Positions 18,010 through 26,038 of a stretch of 64,000 nucleotides of DNA are shown here, one piece after another (positions within the stretch are counted from its first letter, which is position 1; each line of letters begins with the position of its first letter). The notes beneath the pieces are model-generated. The model had not been told where the DNA came from. It was given only the letters and a program-made list of their open reading frames with translations, and searched no databases. Source of the DNA: Opitutaceae bacterium (GTDB lineage Bacteria; Verrucomicrobiota; Verrucomicrobiia; Opitutales; Opitutaceae); the NCBI GenBank assembly GCA_017994935.1, contig JAGOJU010000014.1, positions 1 through 64,000 of the forward strand, in the 5' to 3' direction. The position numbers were made by a program, and so were the translations under genes.

Positions 18010-19134
18010 TCAGGCGACACCGCGCAGTGCACGGCTCTCCGCGGCGGTTCGACGCATCTTGAGTTCGTGGAAGTACAGGCGGTGTGTCCGGTAGACGAAT
18101 GCGAGGATGCCTGCGACCGCCTGATAGAGCTCGTTTGGAATCGGCTGCCCCACGACTCCCATGCTGAAGAGCATGCGGGCCACCGGTCTGTTTTCGACCA
18201 TGGGCACGCCATGTTCAGCCGCGAGCGCCTTGATGCGCATCGCAAAACGGTTGTCACCCTTGGCGAGCACAACGGGGGCATTGTCCTTGCCGCGCTCGTA
18301 CTTCAGGGCGACCGCATAGTGGGTCGGATTCGTGACAACCACGTCCGCCGTCGCGACGGCACTGAGCATCTGTTTCTGCATCAGGCGGCGGCCCATGCGA
18401 CGCATGGCGCTCTTGGTATTCGCATCGCCCTCCGACTGCTTGTGCTCATCCTTCACCTCCTGGCGCGTCATGCGCATCTCGTTCAAAGTCTTAAATCGCT
18501 CATAGGAATAGCTGATCGCAGCGATCACACCGAGGGCCACGAGCAGTTTTCCAAAAAACTCGACGGTGGCCCGATGCAGAAAGCCGCCGAGGTAGGCGCT
18601 TTCCACGGGAGCACTGAACAACGGATCCGAAAGGAGATTCTTCGCTGCCATCCAGAGGACGAAGCCGATTCCAAGCATCTTCAGAAAGTCGATCAGGCCA
18701 TGCACGGCCGTGGCCTTCGAAAACAGGCGCTGAAGACCCTGGACCACATCAAGCCGCTCAAGCTTGAAACCAAGTGCCTTCGGTGAAATCCGGAAACCCG
18801 TCTGGAATCCGCCTGCAATCAATGTTGCCGTGGTGGTTGCCAGCAGCACCGGCAGGAGCACACGCGCAATGACGAGCCCGACTTCATCGAGCTGCCCGGG
18901 AAGCGTCGCGATTTCCAAACGCGCCGCACCAAGGTCCCGCCAGAACAAGGTCGCCAGTGCCGCGACCTCATGCATGCCTCCGGAAAGGCTCATGGAAAAA
19001 ATGCCCAATGCCGCGGCCAGCATGGCAACGACCTGAAGCTCGGGCGTCTTGGCGAACTGACCGCGATCCATCGCGTCCGTTTTCCGCTTGTCGGTCGGCA
19101 GCTCGGTTTTTGAGTCGTCGTCGTGTTCAGCCAT
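18010..19134 (-). CDS. flhB: Flagellar export protein FlhB
   Basis: Substrate-specificity switch of the flagellar export apparatus; four membrane segments and a self-cleaving cytoplasmic domain. The autocleavage motif is present as 'VVVTNPTHYAVAL' (Asn-Pro-Thr-His). N-terminus 'MAEHDDDSKTELPTDKR' resembles the family opening, so ATG 19134 is preferred over the GTG-type extension to 19170. A GGGAGG Shine-Dalgarno lies 2-3 nt before it, and a sigma-54-type promoter ends 18 nt before it. flhB normally follows fliR directly; here it is separated from fliR by about 5.8 kb of accessory DNA. Confidence 0.97.
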   Translation of the reverse strand: MAEHDDDSKTELPTDKRKTDAMDRGQFAKTPELQVVAMLAAALGIFSMSLSGGMHEVAALATLFWRDLGAARLEIATLPGQLDEVGLVIARVLLPVLLATTTATLIAGGFQTGFRISPKALGFKLERLDVVQGLQRLFSKATAVHGLIDFLKMLGIGFVLWMAAKNLLSDPLFSAPVESAYLGGFLHRATVEFFGKLLVALGVIAAISYSYERFKTLNEMRMTRQEVKDEHKQSEGDANTKSAMRRMGRRLMQKQMLSAVATADVVVTNPTHYAVALKYERGKDNAPVVLAKGDNRFAMRIKALAAEHGVPMVENRPVARMLFSMGVVGQPIPNELYQAVAGILAFVYRTHRLYFHELKMRRTAAESRALRGVA

Positions 19135-19151
19135 GGCCTCCCGTCCGGGAA

Positions 19152-19167
19152 TGCAAGGACAGTGCCA
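19152..19167 (-). promoter_or_regulatory. Sigma-54-type promoter of flhB-flhA
   Basis: On the minus strand the sequence is TGGCAC-TGTCC-TTGCA, a perfect -24/-12 pair with 5-bp spacing. The -12 GC is 18 nt upstream of the flhB ATG. The predicted transcript start lies only some 8 nt before the ATG, giving a very short leader that still contains the GGGAGG ribosome-binding site. The same arrangement is seen before flgB and fliO. Confidence 0.75.
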
Positions 19168-19169
19168 CA

Positions 19170-19188
19170 ACGCATTGGTGTTATGCGT
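19170..19188. promoter_or_regulatory. ACGCAT-N7-ATGCGT dyad upstream of the flhB promoter
   Basis: A perfect 6-bp inverted repeat directly upstream of the -24 element. The same hexamer pair recurs upstream of flgB (N15) and at the cheR start (N6). It could bind an activator of the flagellar/chemotaxis regulon; this is inference from recurrence only. Confidence 0.35.
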
Positions 19189-19314
19189 CTATCCGAATAT
19201 CAGTATCTTACGTTATTCTCATCAGGCCACAAAAAGGCACCCGGCAAAATCTGCAGCATCCGCTGTCTGTCAGCTGTTGGTAGATGATCGGGTGCCCCTG
19301 ACCCGAGCGTCACC

Positions 19315-19457
19315 GATCGCATCCGACCCGAGGAACGAGCCCAACCGCCGCACAACCGATTGACATTGTCCCCAACCCGGGAGGGTACGCTCCGTCGTGC
19401 CCGGGTTCGCCCAACGCATCCCAACGCCAGCCCTTTTGCCATTCCATCGTGATCGTG
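19315..19457 (+). repeat. Dispersed repeat, copy 1 (left part only)
   Basis: This stretch of about 140 bp matches the first part of copies 2 and 3, starting at 'GATCGCATCCGACCCGAG' and running through a central hairpin. In that hairpin AACCCGGG and CCCGGGTT pair around GTACGCTCCGTCGT. It lacks the right-hand 200 bp found in the other two copies. It lies between flhB and the HipA-like gene, in the same orientation as the other copies. Confidence 0.85.
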
Positions 19458-19574
19458 CTCCCTTGCCTTTCTCTCCAGATTGAACCGACACGACAGGCTC
19501 GCGATGCAGGTGAGCACGTCCAGGTAACGCCCGCGAAGGGTGAAGTGATGCTGGCTTGGGGGAGATTCATGGAT

Positions 19575-19728
19575 TCACACGGAGACGCGGAGGGCGCGGA
19601 GAGAGACATTGAGGAAATGAATTGGCATAGCACATCCCCGGAGCGTGGGCACTCGTGCCAGAGGTAAATCCTGGGCAGTCTCCATGACTTTCTCCTCTGC
19701 GTTCTCCGCGCCTCCGCGTGAGTCTCCG
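19575..19728. repeat. Inverted-repeat element with GCGGAGG-rich arms
   Basis: Left arm (about 19575-19605, with ACGCGGAGGGCGCGGAGAG) and right arm (19690-19728, CTCTGCGTTCTCCGCGCC then TCCGCGTGAGTCTCC) are imperfect inverted copies around a loop of about 85 bp. The loop contains the small palindrome GGCACTCGTGCC. The 'CTCTGCGTTCTCCGCG' type of sequence looks like a dispersed non-coding repeat. No protein-coding content is apparent. Confidence 0.5.
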
Positions 19729-19878
19729 CTCCCATTTCCGTCCCAAACAAGCTCCTCCGACAGTTTCCCCATTTGACCACATGAAACCTTCCTCCCTCAT
19801 GCTCGATTCCCCGTGCCATTCCCGCCTCCTCTTTCTCGCCTCTCTTGTCTCTATGTCGAAAGTCAGGAACTGACATCG

Positions 19879-21255
19879 TCACCACGCGACCTTCTTCACA
19901 TTCCGTGCGGCCTCCTGTCGCATGTTCTGGGAAACGCGCTGGTCGACAGCCACCGCATCCCAAAACTCACAAGCTGCCTCGGCCGCAGTTTTCCAGACGT
20001 CCTGAGTGTCCACGTCGGGGACAGTGGGACGAAATACCCGGGGCACGACTTCCCCTTGCTCGTTGGGGCGATAGAGCATGGGGAGCATGTCATAGATCGG
20101 CGCGAAACGAAAAACGCTCGCCCGCTCCCAAAGCAATGCCGCGTTGGCCTCGTGCATATCCTCATTCGCGATTAGCCTTCCGAAGCATTGAGCCCAGCGA
20201 ATTGCTTGGGCGTCGCCTGCTGGCAACAAACCCTTCGTTTCCAGAAGCGTTGCCGCGTGTCCCCAATCGTCCGCGCCGCGCCCCGCCACGGCGTAGGTAA
20301 TCACGCCAATGGCAATGACCCCGACCCTCCCAAGTGCGACCGTGCGATCGAATCGTTCACTCTCCAGAAAACAGCGGCCGTGGTCGAAATACACCTCGTT
20401 GTTGGCCGCCTTCCCGCCTGCGCGATTGATCGCAGCTGCGGCGAGATGCTCGCAGACCAGCAGATCAGCCCAACGTCGTCCGGTGGCGGTGCTCACCGGC
20501 GGAGAGAATTTGACGATAAGGCTTCGGTGCCTGCCGTCGCCGCCGCCATCCACTGTGGTCAGAAACTTGGGCTGCTCGCCGTCGGCGGAGGAGCCAATGG
20601 CCCCACCTTCGCGGGCACTGGCAATCATCTCGGGGTAGAGAGAGCGGACGTGTGCCAGCGACTCCGAGCGCCGAACGCGGGCGGACTCGATCTCTTGTAT
20701 TGCTCGTTCTTTCGCCGCCTCCCCTACGAGCACGTTCCCTGGCAGGTCCGTTCCTGCCTGGATGAAATACTCGAGGGAATCGTCATCAGTCCAATCACGC
20801 ACATCTGTGGGCGTCCCGGACCTCTCTGAAAACCGGCGGGCAATGTAGCGTCCGAGATAACCTCCCGGGCGGGCGGACATCAGAAAGAAGGGCAGCCTTG
20901 GAGAAACAATCTCGCTCACGCAAGGCGGCAGCGGGCCACCCTCATTACCGCTGGCGGGGAGGAAACGATAAGCGCCGTGGAGCGAACGCAGGCGCCCGAG
21001 CAGCCGCACGGTCGCATCGTGTTCGACAACGAAAACGGGCCATTCGTCACCCAAGTTCCGCACTGGCCGCCGCAGTCCGTAGCGGCTTCTACGAGCTGCA
21101 CCTATTCGTTCGATCTGATCGCCCGCTCGGACAAGCAGACGCGACAAGGTTGGGCCGCTTATGTCCAGTGCCAGCTCCAAGTCTAAACCCGTCCGAGGAC
21201 CTGCGGACAGCTCCTCGCGGAGGAGATCGAGATTATCGGGCTGGCGCTTGCTCAT
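19879..21255 (-). CDS. HipA-family kinase with fused N-terminal helix-turn-helix (YjjJ-like)
   Basis: A 458-residue protein. The N-terminus (about 8-60) forms a winged-helix-like segment ('LELALDISGPTLSRLLVRAG'). The rest is a HipA-type Ser/Thr kinase: an Ala/Ser-rich loop, 'GEQPKFLTTVDGGG' with the ATP-site Lys, 'VKFSPPV', the catalytic-loop region 'RLIANEDMHEANAALLW' (variant of the H-N-D motif) and 'FRFAPIYDMLPMLY' containing the DFG-like Asp. This is the architecture of YjjJ, where the HipB-like DNA-binding role is fused to the kinase; no separate hipB gene is seen. ATG 21255 is chosen. It sits in the accessory island between repeat copies 1 and 2. Toxicity is not implied by sequence alone. 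Confidence 0.82.
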   Translation of the reverse strand: MSKRQPDNLDLLREELSAGPRTGLDLELALDISGPTLSRLLVRAGDQIERIGAARRSRYGLRRPVRNLGDEWPVFVVEHDATVRLLGRLRSLHGAYRFLPASGNEGGPLPPCVSEIVSPRLPFFLMSARPGGYLGRYIARRFSERSGTPTDVRDWTDDDSLEYFIQAGTDLPGNVLVGEAAKERAIQEIESARVRRSESLAHVRSLYPEMIASAREGGAIGSSADGEQPKFLTTVDGGGDGRHRSLIVKFSPPVSTATGRRWADLLVCEHLAAAAINRAGGKAANNEVYFDHGRCFLESERFDRTVALGRVGVIAIGVITYAVAGRGADDWGHAATLLETKGLLPAGDAQAIRWAQCFGRLIANEDMHEANAALLWERASVFRFAPIYDMLPMLYRPNEQGEVVPRVFRPTVPDVDTQDVWKTAAEAACEFWDAVAVDQRVSQNMRQEAARNVKKVAW

Positions 21256-21317
21256 GAAACGATACTCCAACTTAAACAACCATCACAATGCTTTGCCATG
21301 AAGGTGATTGCAACAGT

Positions 21318-21332
21318 ATGATGTGCCATCAT
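21318..21332. promoter_or_regulatory. Palindrome upstream of the HipA-like gene
   Basis: ATGATG-TGC-CATCAT, a perfect inverted repeat 63 bp upstream of the HipA-like start. A 13-bp direct repeat (TATCGTTTCATGA on the minus strand) occurs here and again over the gene's own ATG at 21255. Both are candidate autoregulation sites for a kinase with its own helix-turn-helix. Confidence 0.35.
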
Positions 21333-21513
21333 GAAACGATATTCAAGACAATTTGGAGGGCAGCAGTTCTTGATTCTTGGCAGTAGTTTGTCGACGCGAC
21401 TTGCACCTGCGTTGTCGATCAGAAACCGACGGGCGAACTTGGCATTTTCCCACGGCATCCCAGTCACATTTGTCACTGATCACCCCGGGTCGAACCACCG
21501 CAGGAAACTCACA

Positions 21514-21861
21514 GATCGCATTCACCCCGAGGAACCAGCCCAACCGCCGCACAACCGATTGACATTGTCCCCAACCCGGGAGGGTACGCTCCGTCGTGCC
21601 CGGGTTCGCCCAACGCCTCCCAACGCCGTCCATTTTGCCACTACATCGTAATCATGTTTCAATATGACAATGGCAGTACGCGTCGCTCCAGAATCTCCCC
21701 TGTCGACCAGCGGTCATGTTGCGCCCCTTCACCGCCACCACGGCATCCGTAGGAGCAGTGCCGGAGATTGATTCCGTATTGTTCTCCCGGGAGATGTCGA
21801 TGGCCCGGTGGACTCCCCCAGCAATTGTTACAAATCAACAACTGACGTCGCCAGCGTTGGC
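21514..21861 (+). repeat. Dispersed repeat, copy 2 (about 348 bp)
   Basis: Near-identical in layout to copy 3 over its full length and to copy 1 over its first 140 bp. The central hairpin (AACCCGGG...CCCGGGTT, about 21574-21607) is perfect. The right part is highly conserved with copy 3 (for example CAATATGACAATGGCAGTAC and GTCGACCAGCGGTCATGTT). On the minus strand a frame of about 55 codons stays open in both full copies and ends 'ILERRVLPLSY', but it has no recognisable product. Confidence 0.88.
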
Positions 21862-21946
21862 TTTGGAGCAACTGCGGGCACAGTTGTTCGAACGGAACGA
21901 GACCGATTCCTGCTGGTCCTTGACTGAGACTATTTTTTGATCAGAC

Positions 21947-21962
21947 TTAAAGCATACTTTAA
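21947..21962. promoter_or_regulatory. Palindromic operator of the toxin-antitoxin pair
   Basis: TTAAAG-CATA-CTTTAA is a perfect 16-bp palindrome ending 4 bp before the antitoxin ATG. A TTGACT hexamer at 21920 could serve as -35. Phd/YefM-type antitoxins commonly bind such sites to repress their own operon. Confidence 0.55.
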
Positions 21963-21966
21963 TCCG

Positions 21967-22269
21967 ATGCCCGCCAAGACGCTCCTTCCCGAAAACATCC
22001 ATCCCCTCACTGATTTCCTGCGCAACCACAAGCGGCACCTCCAGCGCCTGAAGCGAAACCGCCGTCCCGCCGTCCTCACCCTGAACGGCAAAGCCGAGGT
22101 CGTAGTTCAGGATGCCGCCTCCTACCAGGCCCTGCTGGAAGAATTCGAGGCCATGGAAGCCCGCACCGGAATCGCCGAAGGCATCGCCTCCATGCACCGC
22201 GGCGAAGGCCAGACCGCCGACAAAGTGTTTTTACGTCTACGCCAGAAGCACGGTCTCAAAACCAAATGA
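21967..22269 (+). CDS. Phd/YefM-type antitoxin
   Basis: A 100-residue protein with the Phd/YefM-like N-terminal pattern: 'IHPLTDFLRNH', 'RRPAVLTLNGKAEVVVQDA' and 'YQALLEEFEAMEA'. The C-terminal helix tail should wrap the toxin. ATG 21967 follows the palindromic operator. Its stop overlaps the toxin start by 4 bp (ATGA), the usual coupled arrangement. It lies in the accessory island between repeat copies 2 and 3. Confidence 0.85.
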   Translation: MPAKTLLPENIHPLTDFLRNHKRHLQRLKRNRRPAVLTLNGKAEVVVQDAASYQALLEEFEAMEARTGIAEGIASMHRGEGQTADKVFLRLRQKHGLKTK

Positions 22270-22607
22270 CCTACCGTCTCGTCATCGAGACGCGCGCCAT
22301 TCGGGATATCGACAAAGCAACAGGGTGGATCGCCTCGCACTCTCACGAGAGGGCGGAAAAATGGTTCGATCAAATCGAGTCAGCTATCCTCTCCCTGGCT
22401 CACTTTCCCAACCGTTGCCCTACAGCGCGCGAAAACGGCCGTTTCCGCCACGAGCTGTACCAGCTAGTCTACGGCAAGCGTCGCGGGCGCTACCGGATCA
22501 TCTTCACTATTCAGGGCGACGTCGTCCATGTCCTGCACATTCGCCACGGAGCTTTGCCGTCCATGAGCCGCGCCGAACTCGACGAACTTCTGCCGCCTCA
22601 TCCTTAG
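22266..22607 (+). CDS. RelE/ParE-superfamily toxin
   Basis: A 113-residue protein, typical in size for the superfamily. The pattern includes 'AIRDIDKATGWIASHS', 'AEKWFDQIESAILSLAHFPNRC' and the core 'YGKRRGRYRIIFTIQGDVVHVLHIRHG'. RelE members cleave mRNA at the ribosome and ParE members poison gyrase; the sequence alone does not decide between them. It is translationally coupled to the antitoxin. Not obviously degenerate, so the module may be functional. Confidence 0.85.
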   Translation: MTYRLVIETRAIRDIDKATGWIASHSHERAEKWFDQIESAILSLAHFPNRCPTARENGRFRHELYQLVYGKRRGRYRIIFTIQGDVVHVLHIRHGALPSMSRAELDELLPPHP

Positions 22608-22803
22608 TGCTTTTCGACTCGCAGCAGGATCGGATCTGGACAGTGGGTGCCTAAGGCCCTGATCTACGAAAATGGGAATGTCGGTGCGGCCACGCCGTGA
22701 TGGTCTTGGGCCCTTGTTGGAGCGGCTGTCATTTGGTGGCGCAGTTGCGCAGCGGGCTGGTTTCCTGGGATGCCCACCGCTGACACCGGATACCACGCAC
22801 CCA

Positions 22804-23178
22804 CTATTTCTTGGCGGCGAAATCTTCTTCGTCAAAAATTTTTCGGATTTCGATGATGTCTCCGTCCTCGGCCGGGCATTCCTGCATCAGCTTCACCAGT
22901 TGGTCTTTCGACTCGGCCTCAACCAGCCAATAGCCACCGAGCACGTCCTTCGCCTGAACGGTCGGTCCGTCCGTTACGGTCGCTTTGCCTTTCGAAAACG
23001 ATAGGCGTGCGCCTCCAGTCAGGGGGTGGAGGCCGTTCAGCGACAGGATTGTGACCTTTTTGCCCAGCCGTTCGTTGAATTGGCCCATCCTTTCCATCGC
23101 CTTGGGGTCGGGCGTGGTCCACTCGGGTTTCTTGTTGTCGCGATAAACCGACGGTATCATCAGTATCAAGAATTGCAT
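22804..23178 (-). CDS. YCII-related (DGPF-type) protein
   Basis: A 124-residue protein starting 'MQFLILMIPSVY'. It has the YCII pattern: 'MERMGQFNERLGK', 'LNGLHPLTGGARLSF', 'VTDGPTVQAKDVLGGYWLVE' (DGP motif) and 'IIEIRKIFDEEDF'. These small ferredoxin-like-fold proteins are often next to ECF sigma factors or in unknown oxidative or resistance contexts. No such partner is present here, where it sits alone in the accessory island. ATG 23178 is chosen because upstream residues do not match the family. Confidence 0.82.
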   Translation of the reverse strand: MQFLILMIPSVYRDNKKPEWTTPDPKAMERMGQFNERLGKKVTILSLNGLHPLTGGARLSFSKGKATVTDGPTVQAKDVLGGYWLVEAESKDQLVKLMQECPAEDGDIIEIRKIFDEEDFAAKK

Positions 23179-23578
23179 CGTAGTTTTCCTTTTCGTTTTG
23201 GTGCCACGAAGGGTGGTTTGTTTCTCAACGATCAGCGGCTGCAAATTTGGACATTGTCAGCCGTTTTTCTCCAAAATCCTTCGAGGCCGCAATCGACGAG
23301 ATGGCCACACACCCATGGATGACCGTGAAAAGCGGAATGCTTCCGCGGTACGACCTTGACCGGCGTACGAGGCCCCCCCGGCTGGTAGTCCCGCTGGAAG
23401 CTGTCGCGGGCGAGCAGCGCGGAGAGCGGGTCATGGATCTGCCAGAGAATTCTCCGGCAGTGCGAGGCTATGTCCGCGCCGCTCCGAACATCGCCTTTCG
23501 ACTCAGGTGCAAACGACGGATTTAGTGCGTAGAGCCTAGCGAGCACTCCAACACCGCACCAACCCACGGAACACACAA
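23179..23578. other. Gap without a recognised gene
   Basis: The 400 bp between the YCII gene and repeat copy 3. Several open frames of 60-90 codons cross it on both strands, but none shows family features or a convincing start. It may hold decayed sequence. Confidence 0.4.
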
Positions 23579-23922
23579 ATCGCATTCGACCCGAGGAACC
23601 AGCCCAAACGCCGCACAACCGAGTGACACTATTTCCAAACCGGGGCACGCTCCGTCGTGCCCGGGCTCGCCCAGCGCCTCCCAACGCCAGCCCTTTCGCC
23701 AGTTCATCGTGATCATGTTTCAATATGACAATGGCAGTACGCGTCGCTCCAGAATCTCCCCTGTCGACCAGCGGTCATGTTGCGCCCCTTCACCGCCACC
23801 AAGGCATCCGTAGCTGCGGTGTGGGAGATCGATATGCTGTTGTTCACCCGGGAAATGTCGATGGCGCGATGAACTCCCCGGACAATGGTTCAGAATCAAC
23901 AACTGACGTCATCAAGGTTGGC
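23579..23922 (+). repeat. Dispersed repeat, copy 3 (about 344 bp)
   Basis: Same orientation and layout as copy 2. The hairpin core has drifted here but still pairs (GGGCACG with CGTGCCC around CTCCGT). The right half, from CATGTTTCAATATGACAATG onward, is nearly identical to copy 2 for more than 100 bp and then diverges gradually to the shared end 'CAACAACTGACGTC'. It is followed at 24030 by the lipoprotein gene. Confidence 0.88.
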
Positions 23923-24029
23923 CCCTTTTTTTCGTACAGACCAAACTACATGACCCGACCCCTTTTTTGCTGCCTTACAATGGGAACCCGGCCAAGGCCT
24001 GGGGGCACTATCCTTAACTGAATCAGACT

Positions 24030-24404
24030 ATGAAAAATATCTGGCTGATCGCGTGCTTGATGATCTTGGGTTCGCTAACGAGCTGCATGGCTACAAGCGC
24101 GCAAATTGCCGACGGAGTTTACCGGGATCCGGCCAAGGTTGAAACCGTCGCGGTAGATGGCGAAATGGTTGAGTTCCGAATCCATGTCGTCGCAGGCGAT
24201 CAGGAGCGGATCGTGAGTCGAAAATATAAATACGCGCTTCAGTCCGACGGAAAAATCCGAGTGTTCGCTTCATCGAACGACTCCGCGTTCGTCTTCGGCG
24301 TCATGAAATACGATTGGTTTTTGAACGGGGAAAACGTCGTGCGCAAGGATCCAAAGACCGGGGATGTGGTGACGTTTGCACGAGAGGTGAACACGCAGAA
24401 ATAA
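24030..24404 (+). CDS. Small predicted lipoprotein of unknown function
   Basis: A 124-residue protein with a lipoprotein signal: Lys at position 2, a hydrophobic stretch, and lipobox 'LTSC' with Cys19 as the lipidated residue. The mature part is polar and beta-strand-like, with 'GVYRDPAKVE', 'RIVSRKYKYALQSDGKIRVF' and 'KDPKTGDVVTF'. I do not recognise a family. It is expressed as a single gene behind repeat copy 3. The short leader has no obvious strong promoter. Codon use looks similar to the neighbours. Confidence 0.65.
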   Translation: MKNIWLIACLMILGSLTSCMATSAQIADGVYRDPAKVETVAVDGEMVEFRIHVVAGDQERIVSRKYKYALQSDGKIRVFASSNDSAFVFGVMKYDWFLNGENVVRKDPKTGDVVTFAREVNTQK

Positions 24405-24961
24405 CCTCACCGGTTCGCTCGCGCTCACGACCAATGCGGAACATGCGGCACACGTCGCGCCACCGCTCCGCGGCGTCACGCCGTCTGCTTCCTCCTCCGC
24501 TCACGCTCCGTCCGGTGGAGTCCTGCCCCGTGGGCGGCGGCGTGCGCCCGAAGGATCGGGCGCGGAACGCGGCGCTCCGCCAGCCCGCGCCGTCGCCGTC
24601 GTTCCTTCACTTCGCTGCGCTGCGTTGCGTCCATCGTCGGTCTCGCGCTCCGCGACTCGCCCAGATTTGGCCGAGAGTATTCGAATATCATTGATTCCCA
24701 CAAAGGAAGGGGTCCCTTGACAACGCCACTCAGAGAAAGGTTGAATGTCCTGAGCTGTCGGTGGCAGAGGGCATCGGCGTAGGAGTGCGTGAGAGTGTGT
24801 CCACGAGTTTGTGTGCCTTTGCATGCGAGGCATGCAGGCAGGCCGGGAAAGGAGGTGGAAGCTCGCTACTCTATTTTCAAACCGGGCACGACGAAGCGCG
24901 CCCCTCCCAGCGGGGGAAAACCCTTGAATTGCCTGCGCTTTGCCGGGGGGAATCCTTCAAA
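24405..24961. other. Long intergenic stretch between the lipoprotein gene and fliR
   Basis: 557 bp with no convincing gene. The first part is very GC-rich and open in several frames, a common effect of base composition; the later part has GCATGC repeats (about 24819-24836). It is the right edge of the accessory island. No terminator with a T-run is evident after fliR here. Confidence 0.5.
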
Positions 24962-25711
24962 TCAATGCGGCAGGATTTCAAGGATCCTGAACGGCATGGC
25001 GTCGAACTCGGTCCACAGGTAACGTGCTATCAGCCCCCCTGCGCCAGCAAGCAGGCTGAATCCTGCAAGCGTGCGGAGCGGGTAACTGAGGACGAAGACA
25101 CCCATCTTCGGCACCGCCCGCCCGAGGACCGAGAACGCGAGATTGACCAGGAAATTCAACGCGATGAACGGCGCTGCAATACGAAATCCGAGGCTGATCA
25201 CATGGGACGTCTGCGTGATGAGCGTGAGCGCGGTGCCGTCGTTGAACGCCGGCGCTCCCGCGGGGGCGAGATCGAAGCTGCGCATGAACGCCGTGAGCAC
25301 ACTCAGGTGCGCGCCAAACAGGAAAAACAGCACGCCAGCAAACATCGAGAGAAAGGCAGGCAGCGGCTCCTGCGACGGCTGGGGCACATCGAATCCGGGC
25401 GCCGCCATGAGTCCGATCTCATTCGCAATCAGCCGGCCTGCCAGCTCCACCGCCGCGAAGGCCAGCCGCCCGATGAATCCGAACACGAGCCCGAGGATCA
25501 CCTCTCCCCCGGCGGCGAAGATCAACGCGCTGATATCAGGCGGAAACGCGCTTCCGCGAACCATGCCATACATGATCGATGCAAGGCACGCCGCCATTGC
25601 GACCCTCAGCATGACCGGCAGCGGGCGACCTGCCAACGTTGGCAGCAGCAGGACCACTCCGAGGCCCCGGAGGAAGACCATCAACCAGGCAAACACCAGG
25701 TCGATCGGCAT
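24962..25711 (-). CDS. fliR: Flagellar export protein FliR
   Basis: Inner-membrane component of the FliPQR export gate. 249 residues with about five to six hydrophobic segments, including 'VFAWLMVFLRGLGVVLLLPTL', 'GEVILGLVFGFIGRLAFAAVE' and the conserved 'IALNFLVNLAFSVLGRAVPKM'. Last gene of the minus-strand flagellar block; flhB, its usual next neighbour, is 5.8 kb away beyond the accessory island. It follows fliQ by 22 bp. Confidence 0.95.
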   Translation of the reverse strand: MPIDLVFAWLMVFLRGLGVVLLLPTLAGRPLPVMLRVAMAACLASIMYGMVRGSAFPPDISALIFAAGGEVILGLVFGFIGRLAFAAVELAGRLIANEIGLMAAPGFDVPQPSQEPLPAFLSMFAGVLFFLFGAHLSVLTAFMRSFDLAPAGAPAFNDGTALTLITQTSHVISLGFRIAAPFIALNFLVNLAFSVLGRAVPKMGVFVLSYPLRTLAGFSLLAGAGGLIARYLWTEFDAMPFRILEILPH

Positions 25712-25733
25712 GGGCGAATTCCTCCGCTACTCT

Positions 25734-26003
25734 TCAGTTTCCGAGCGTGGCGATCCGCGTGATCATCGTCGTCGCGAATTCCGAAACCGACCGGAGCAAC
25801 CAGGGAGCGAGCAGGATCAGCAGCCCGGCCAGCGCCAGGAGTTTCGGCGCAAAGGTCAGCGTCTGCTCCTGAATGCTGGTCACCGACTGGAAGAGGCTCA
25901 TCGCGAACCCGATGATCAGCATCACCCCGAGAAACGGGGCGACCGTGTAGATCGAAAACGTGATCACGTTCTTGAAGATATCGATGGCAAGTTCCGGGTT
26001 CAC
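25734..26003 (-). CDS. fliQ: Flagellar export protein FliQ
   Basis: An 89-residue, two-helix membrane protein of the export gate. The pattern 'LMIIGFAMSLFQSVTSIQEQTLTFAPK' type is clear and length is exact for the family. Translation appears to start at GTG (26003), the only suitable start before 'NPELAIDIFKNV'. Located between fliP and fliR in the canonical order. Confidence 0.95.
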   Translation of the reverse strand: MNPELAIDIFKNVITFSIYTVAPFLGVMLIIGFAMSLFQSVTSIQEQTLTFAPKLLALAGLLILLAPWLLRSVSEFATTMITRIATLGN

Positions 26004-26038
26004 AGTGCGAAGGAAGGGTTATTTGAAATGAGCGAAAG

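Noticed and set aside
21514..21861. attC identity for the dispersed repeats
   Set aside because: GTTGGGC-like strings occur, but no matching RYYYAAC partner at a suitable distance was found.
21659..21871. Minus-strand open frame inside repeat copy 2 (also in copy 3, 23720-23902) as a gene
   Set aside because: No recognisable protein family, different N-termini and no ribosome-binding site; conservation follows from the repeat itself.
24761..25762. Plus-strand frame of over 300 codons opposite fliR
   Set aside because: Highly Glu/Arg/His-rich composition of an antisense frame; fliR is clearly on the minus strand.
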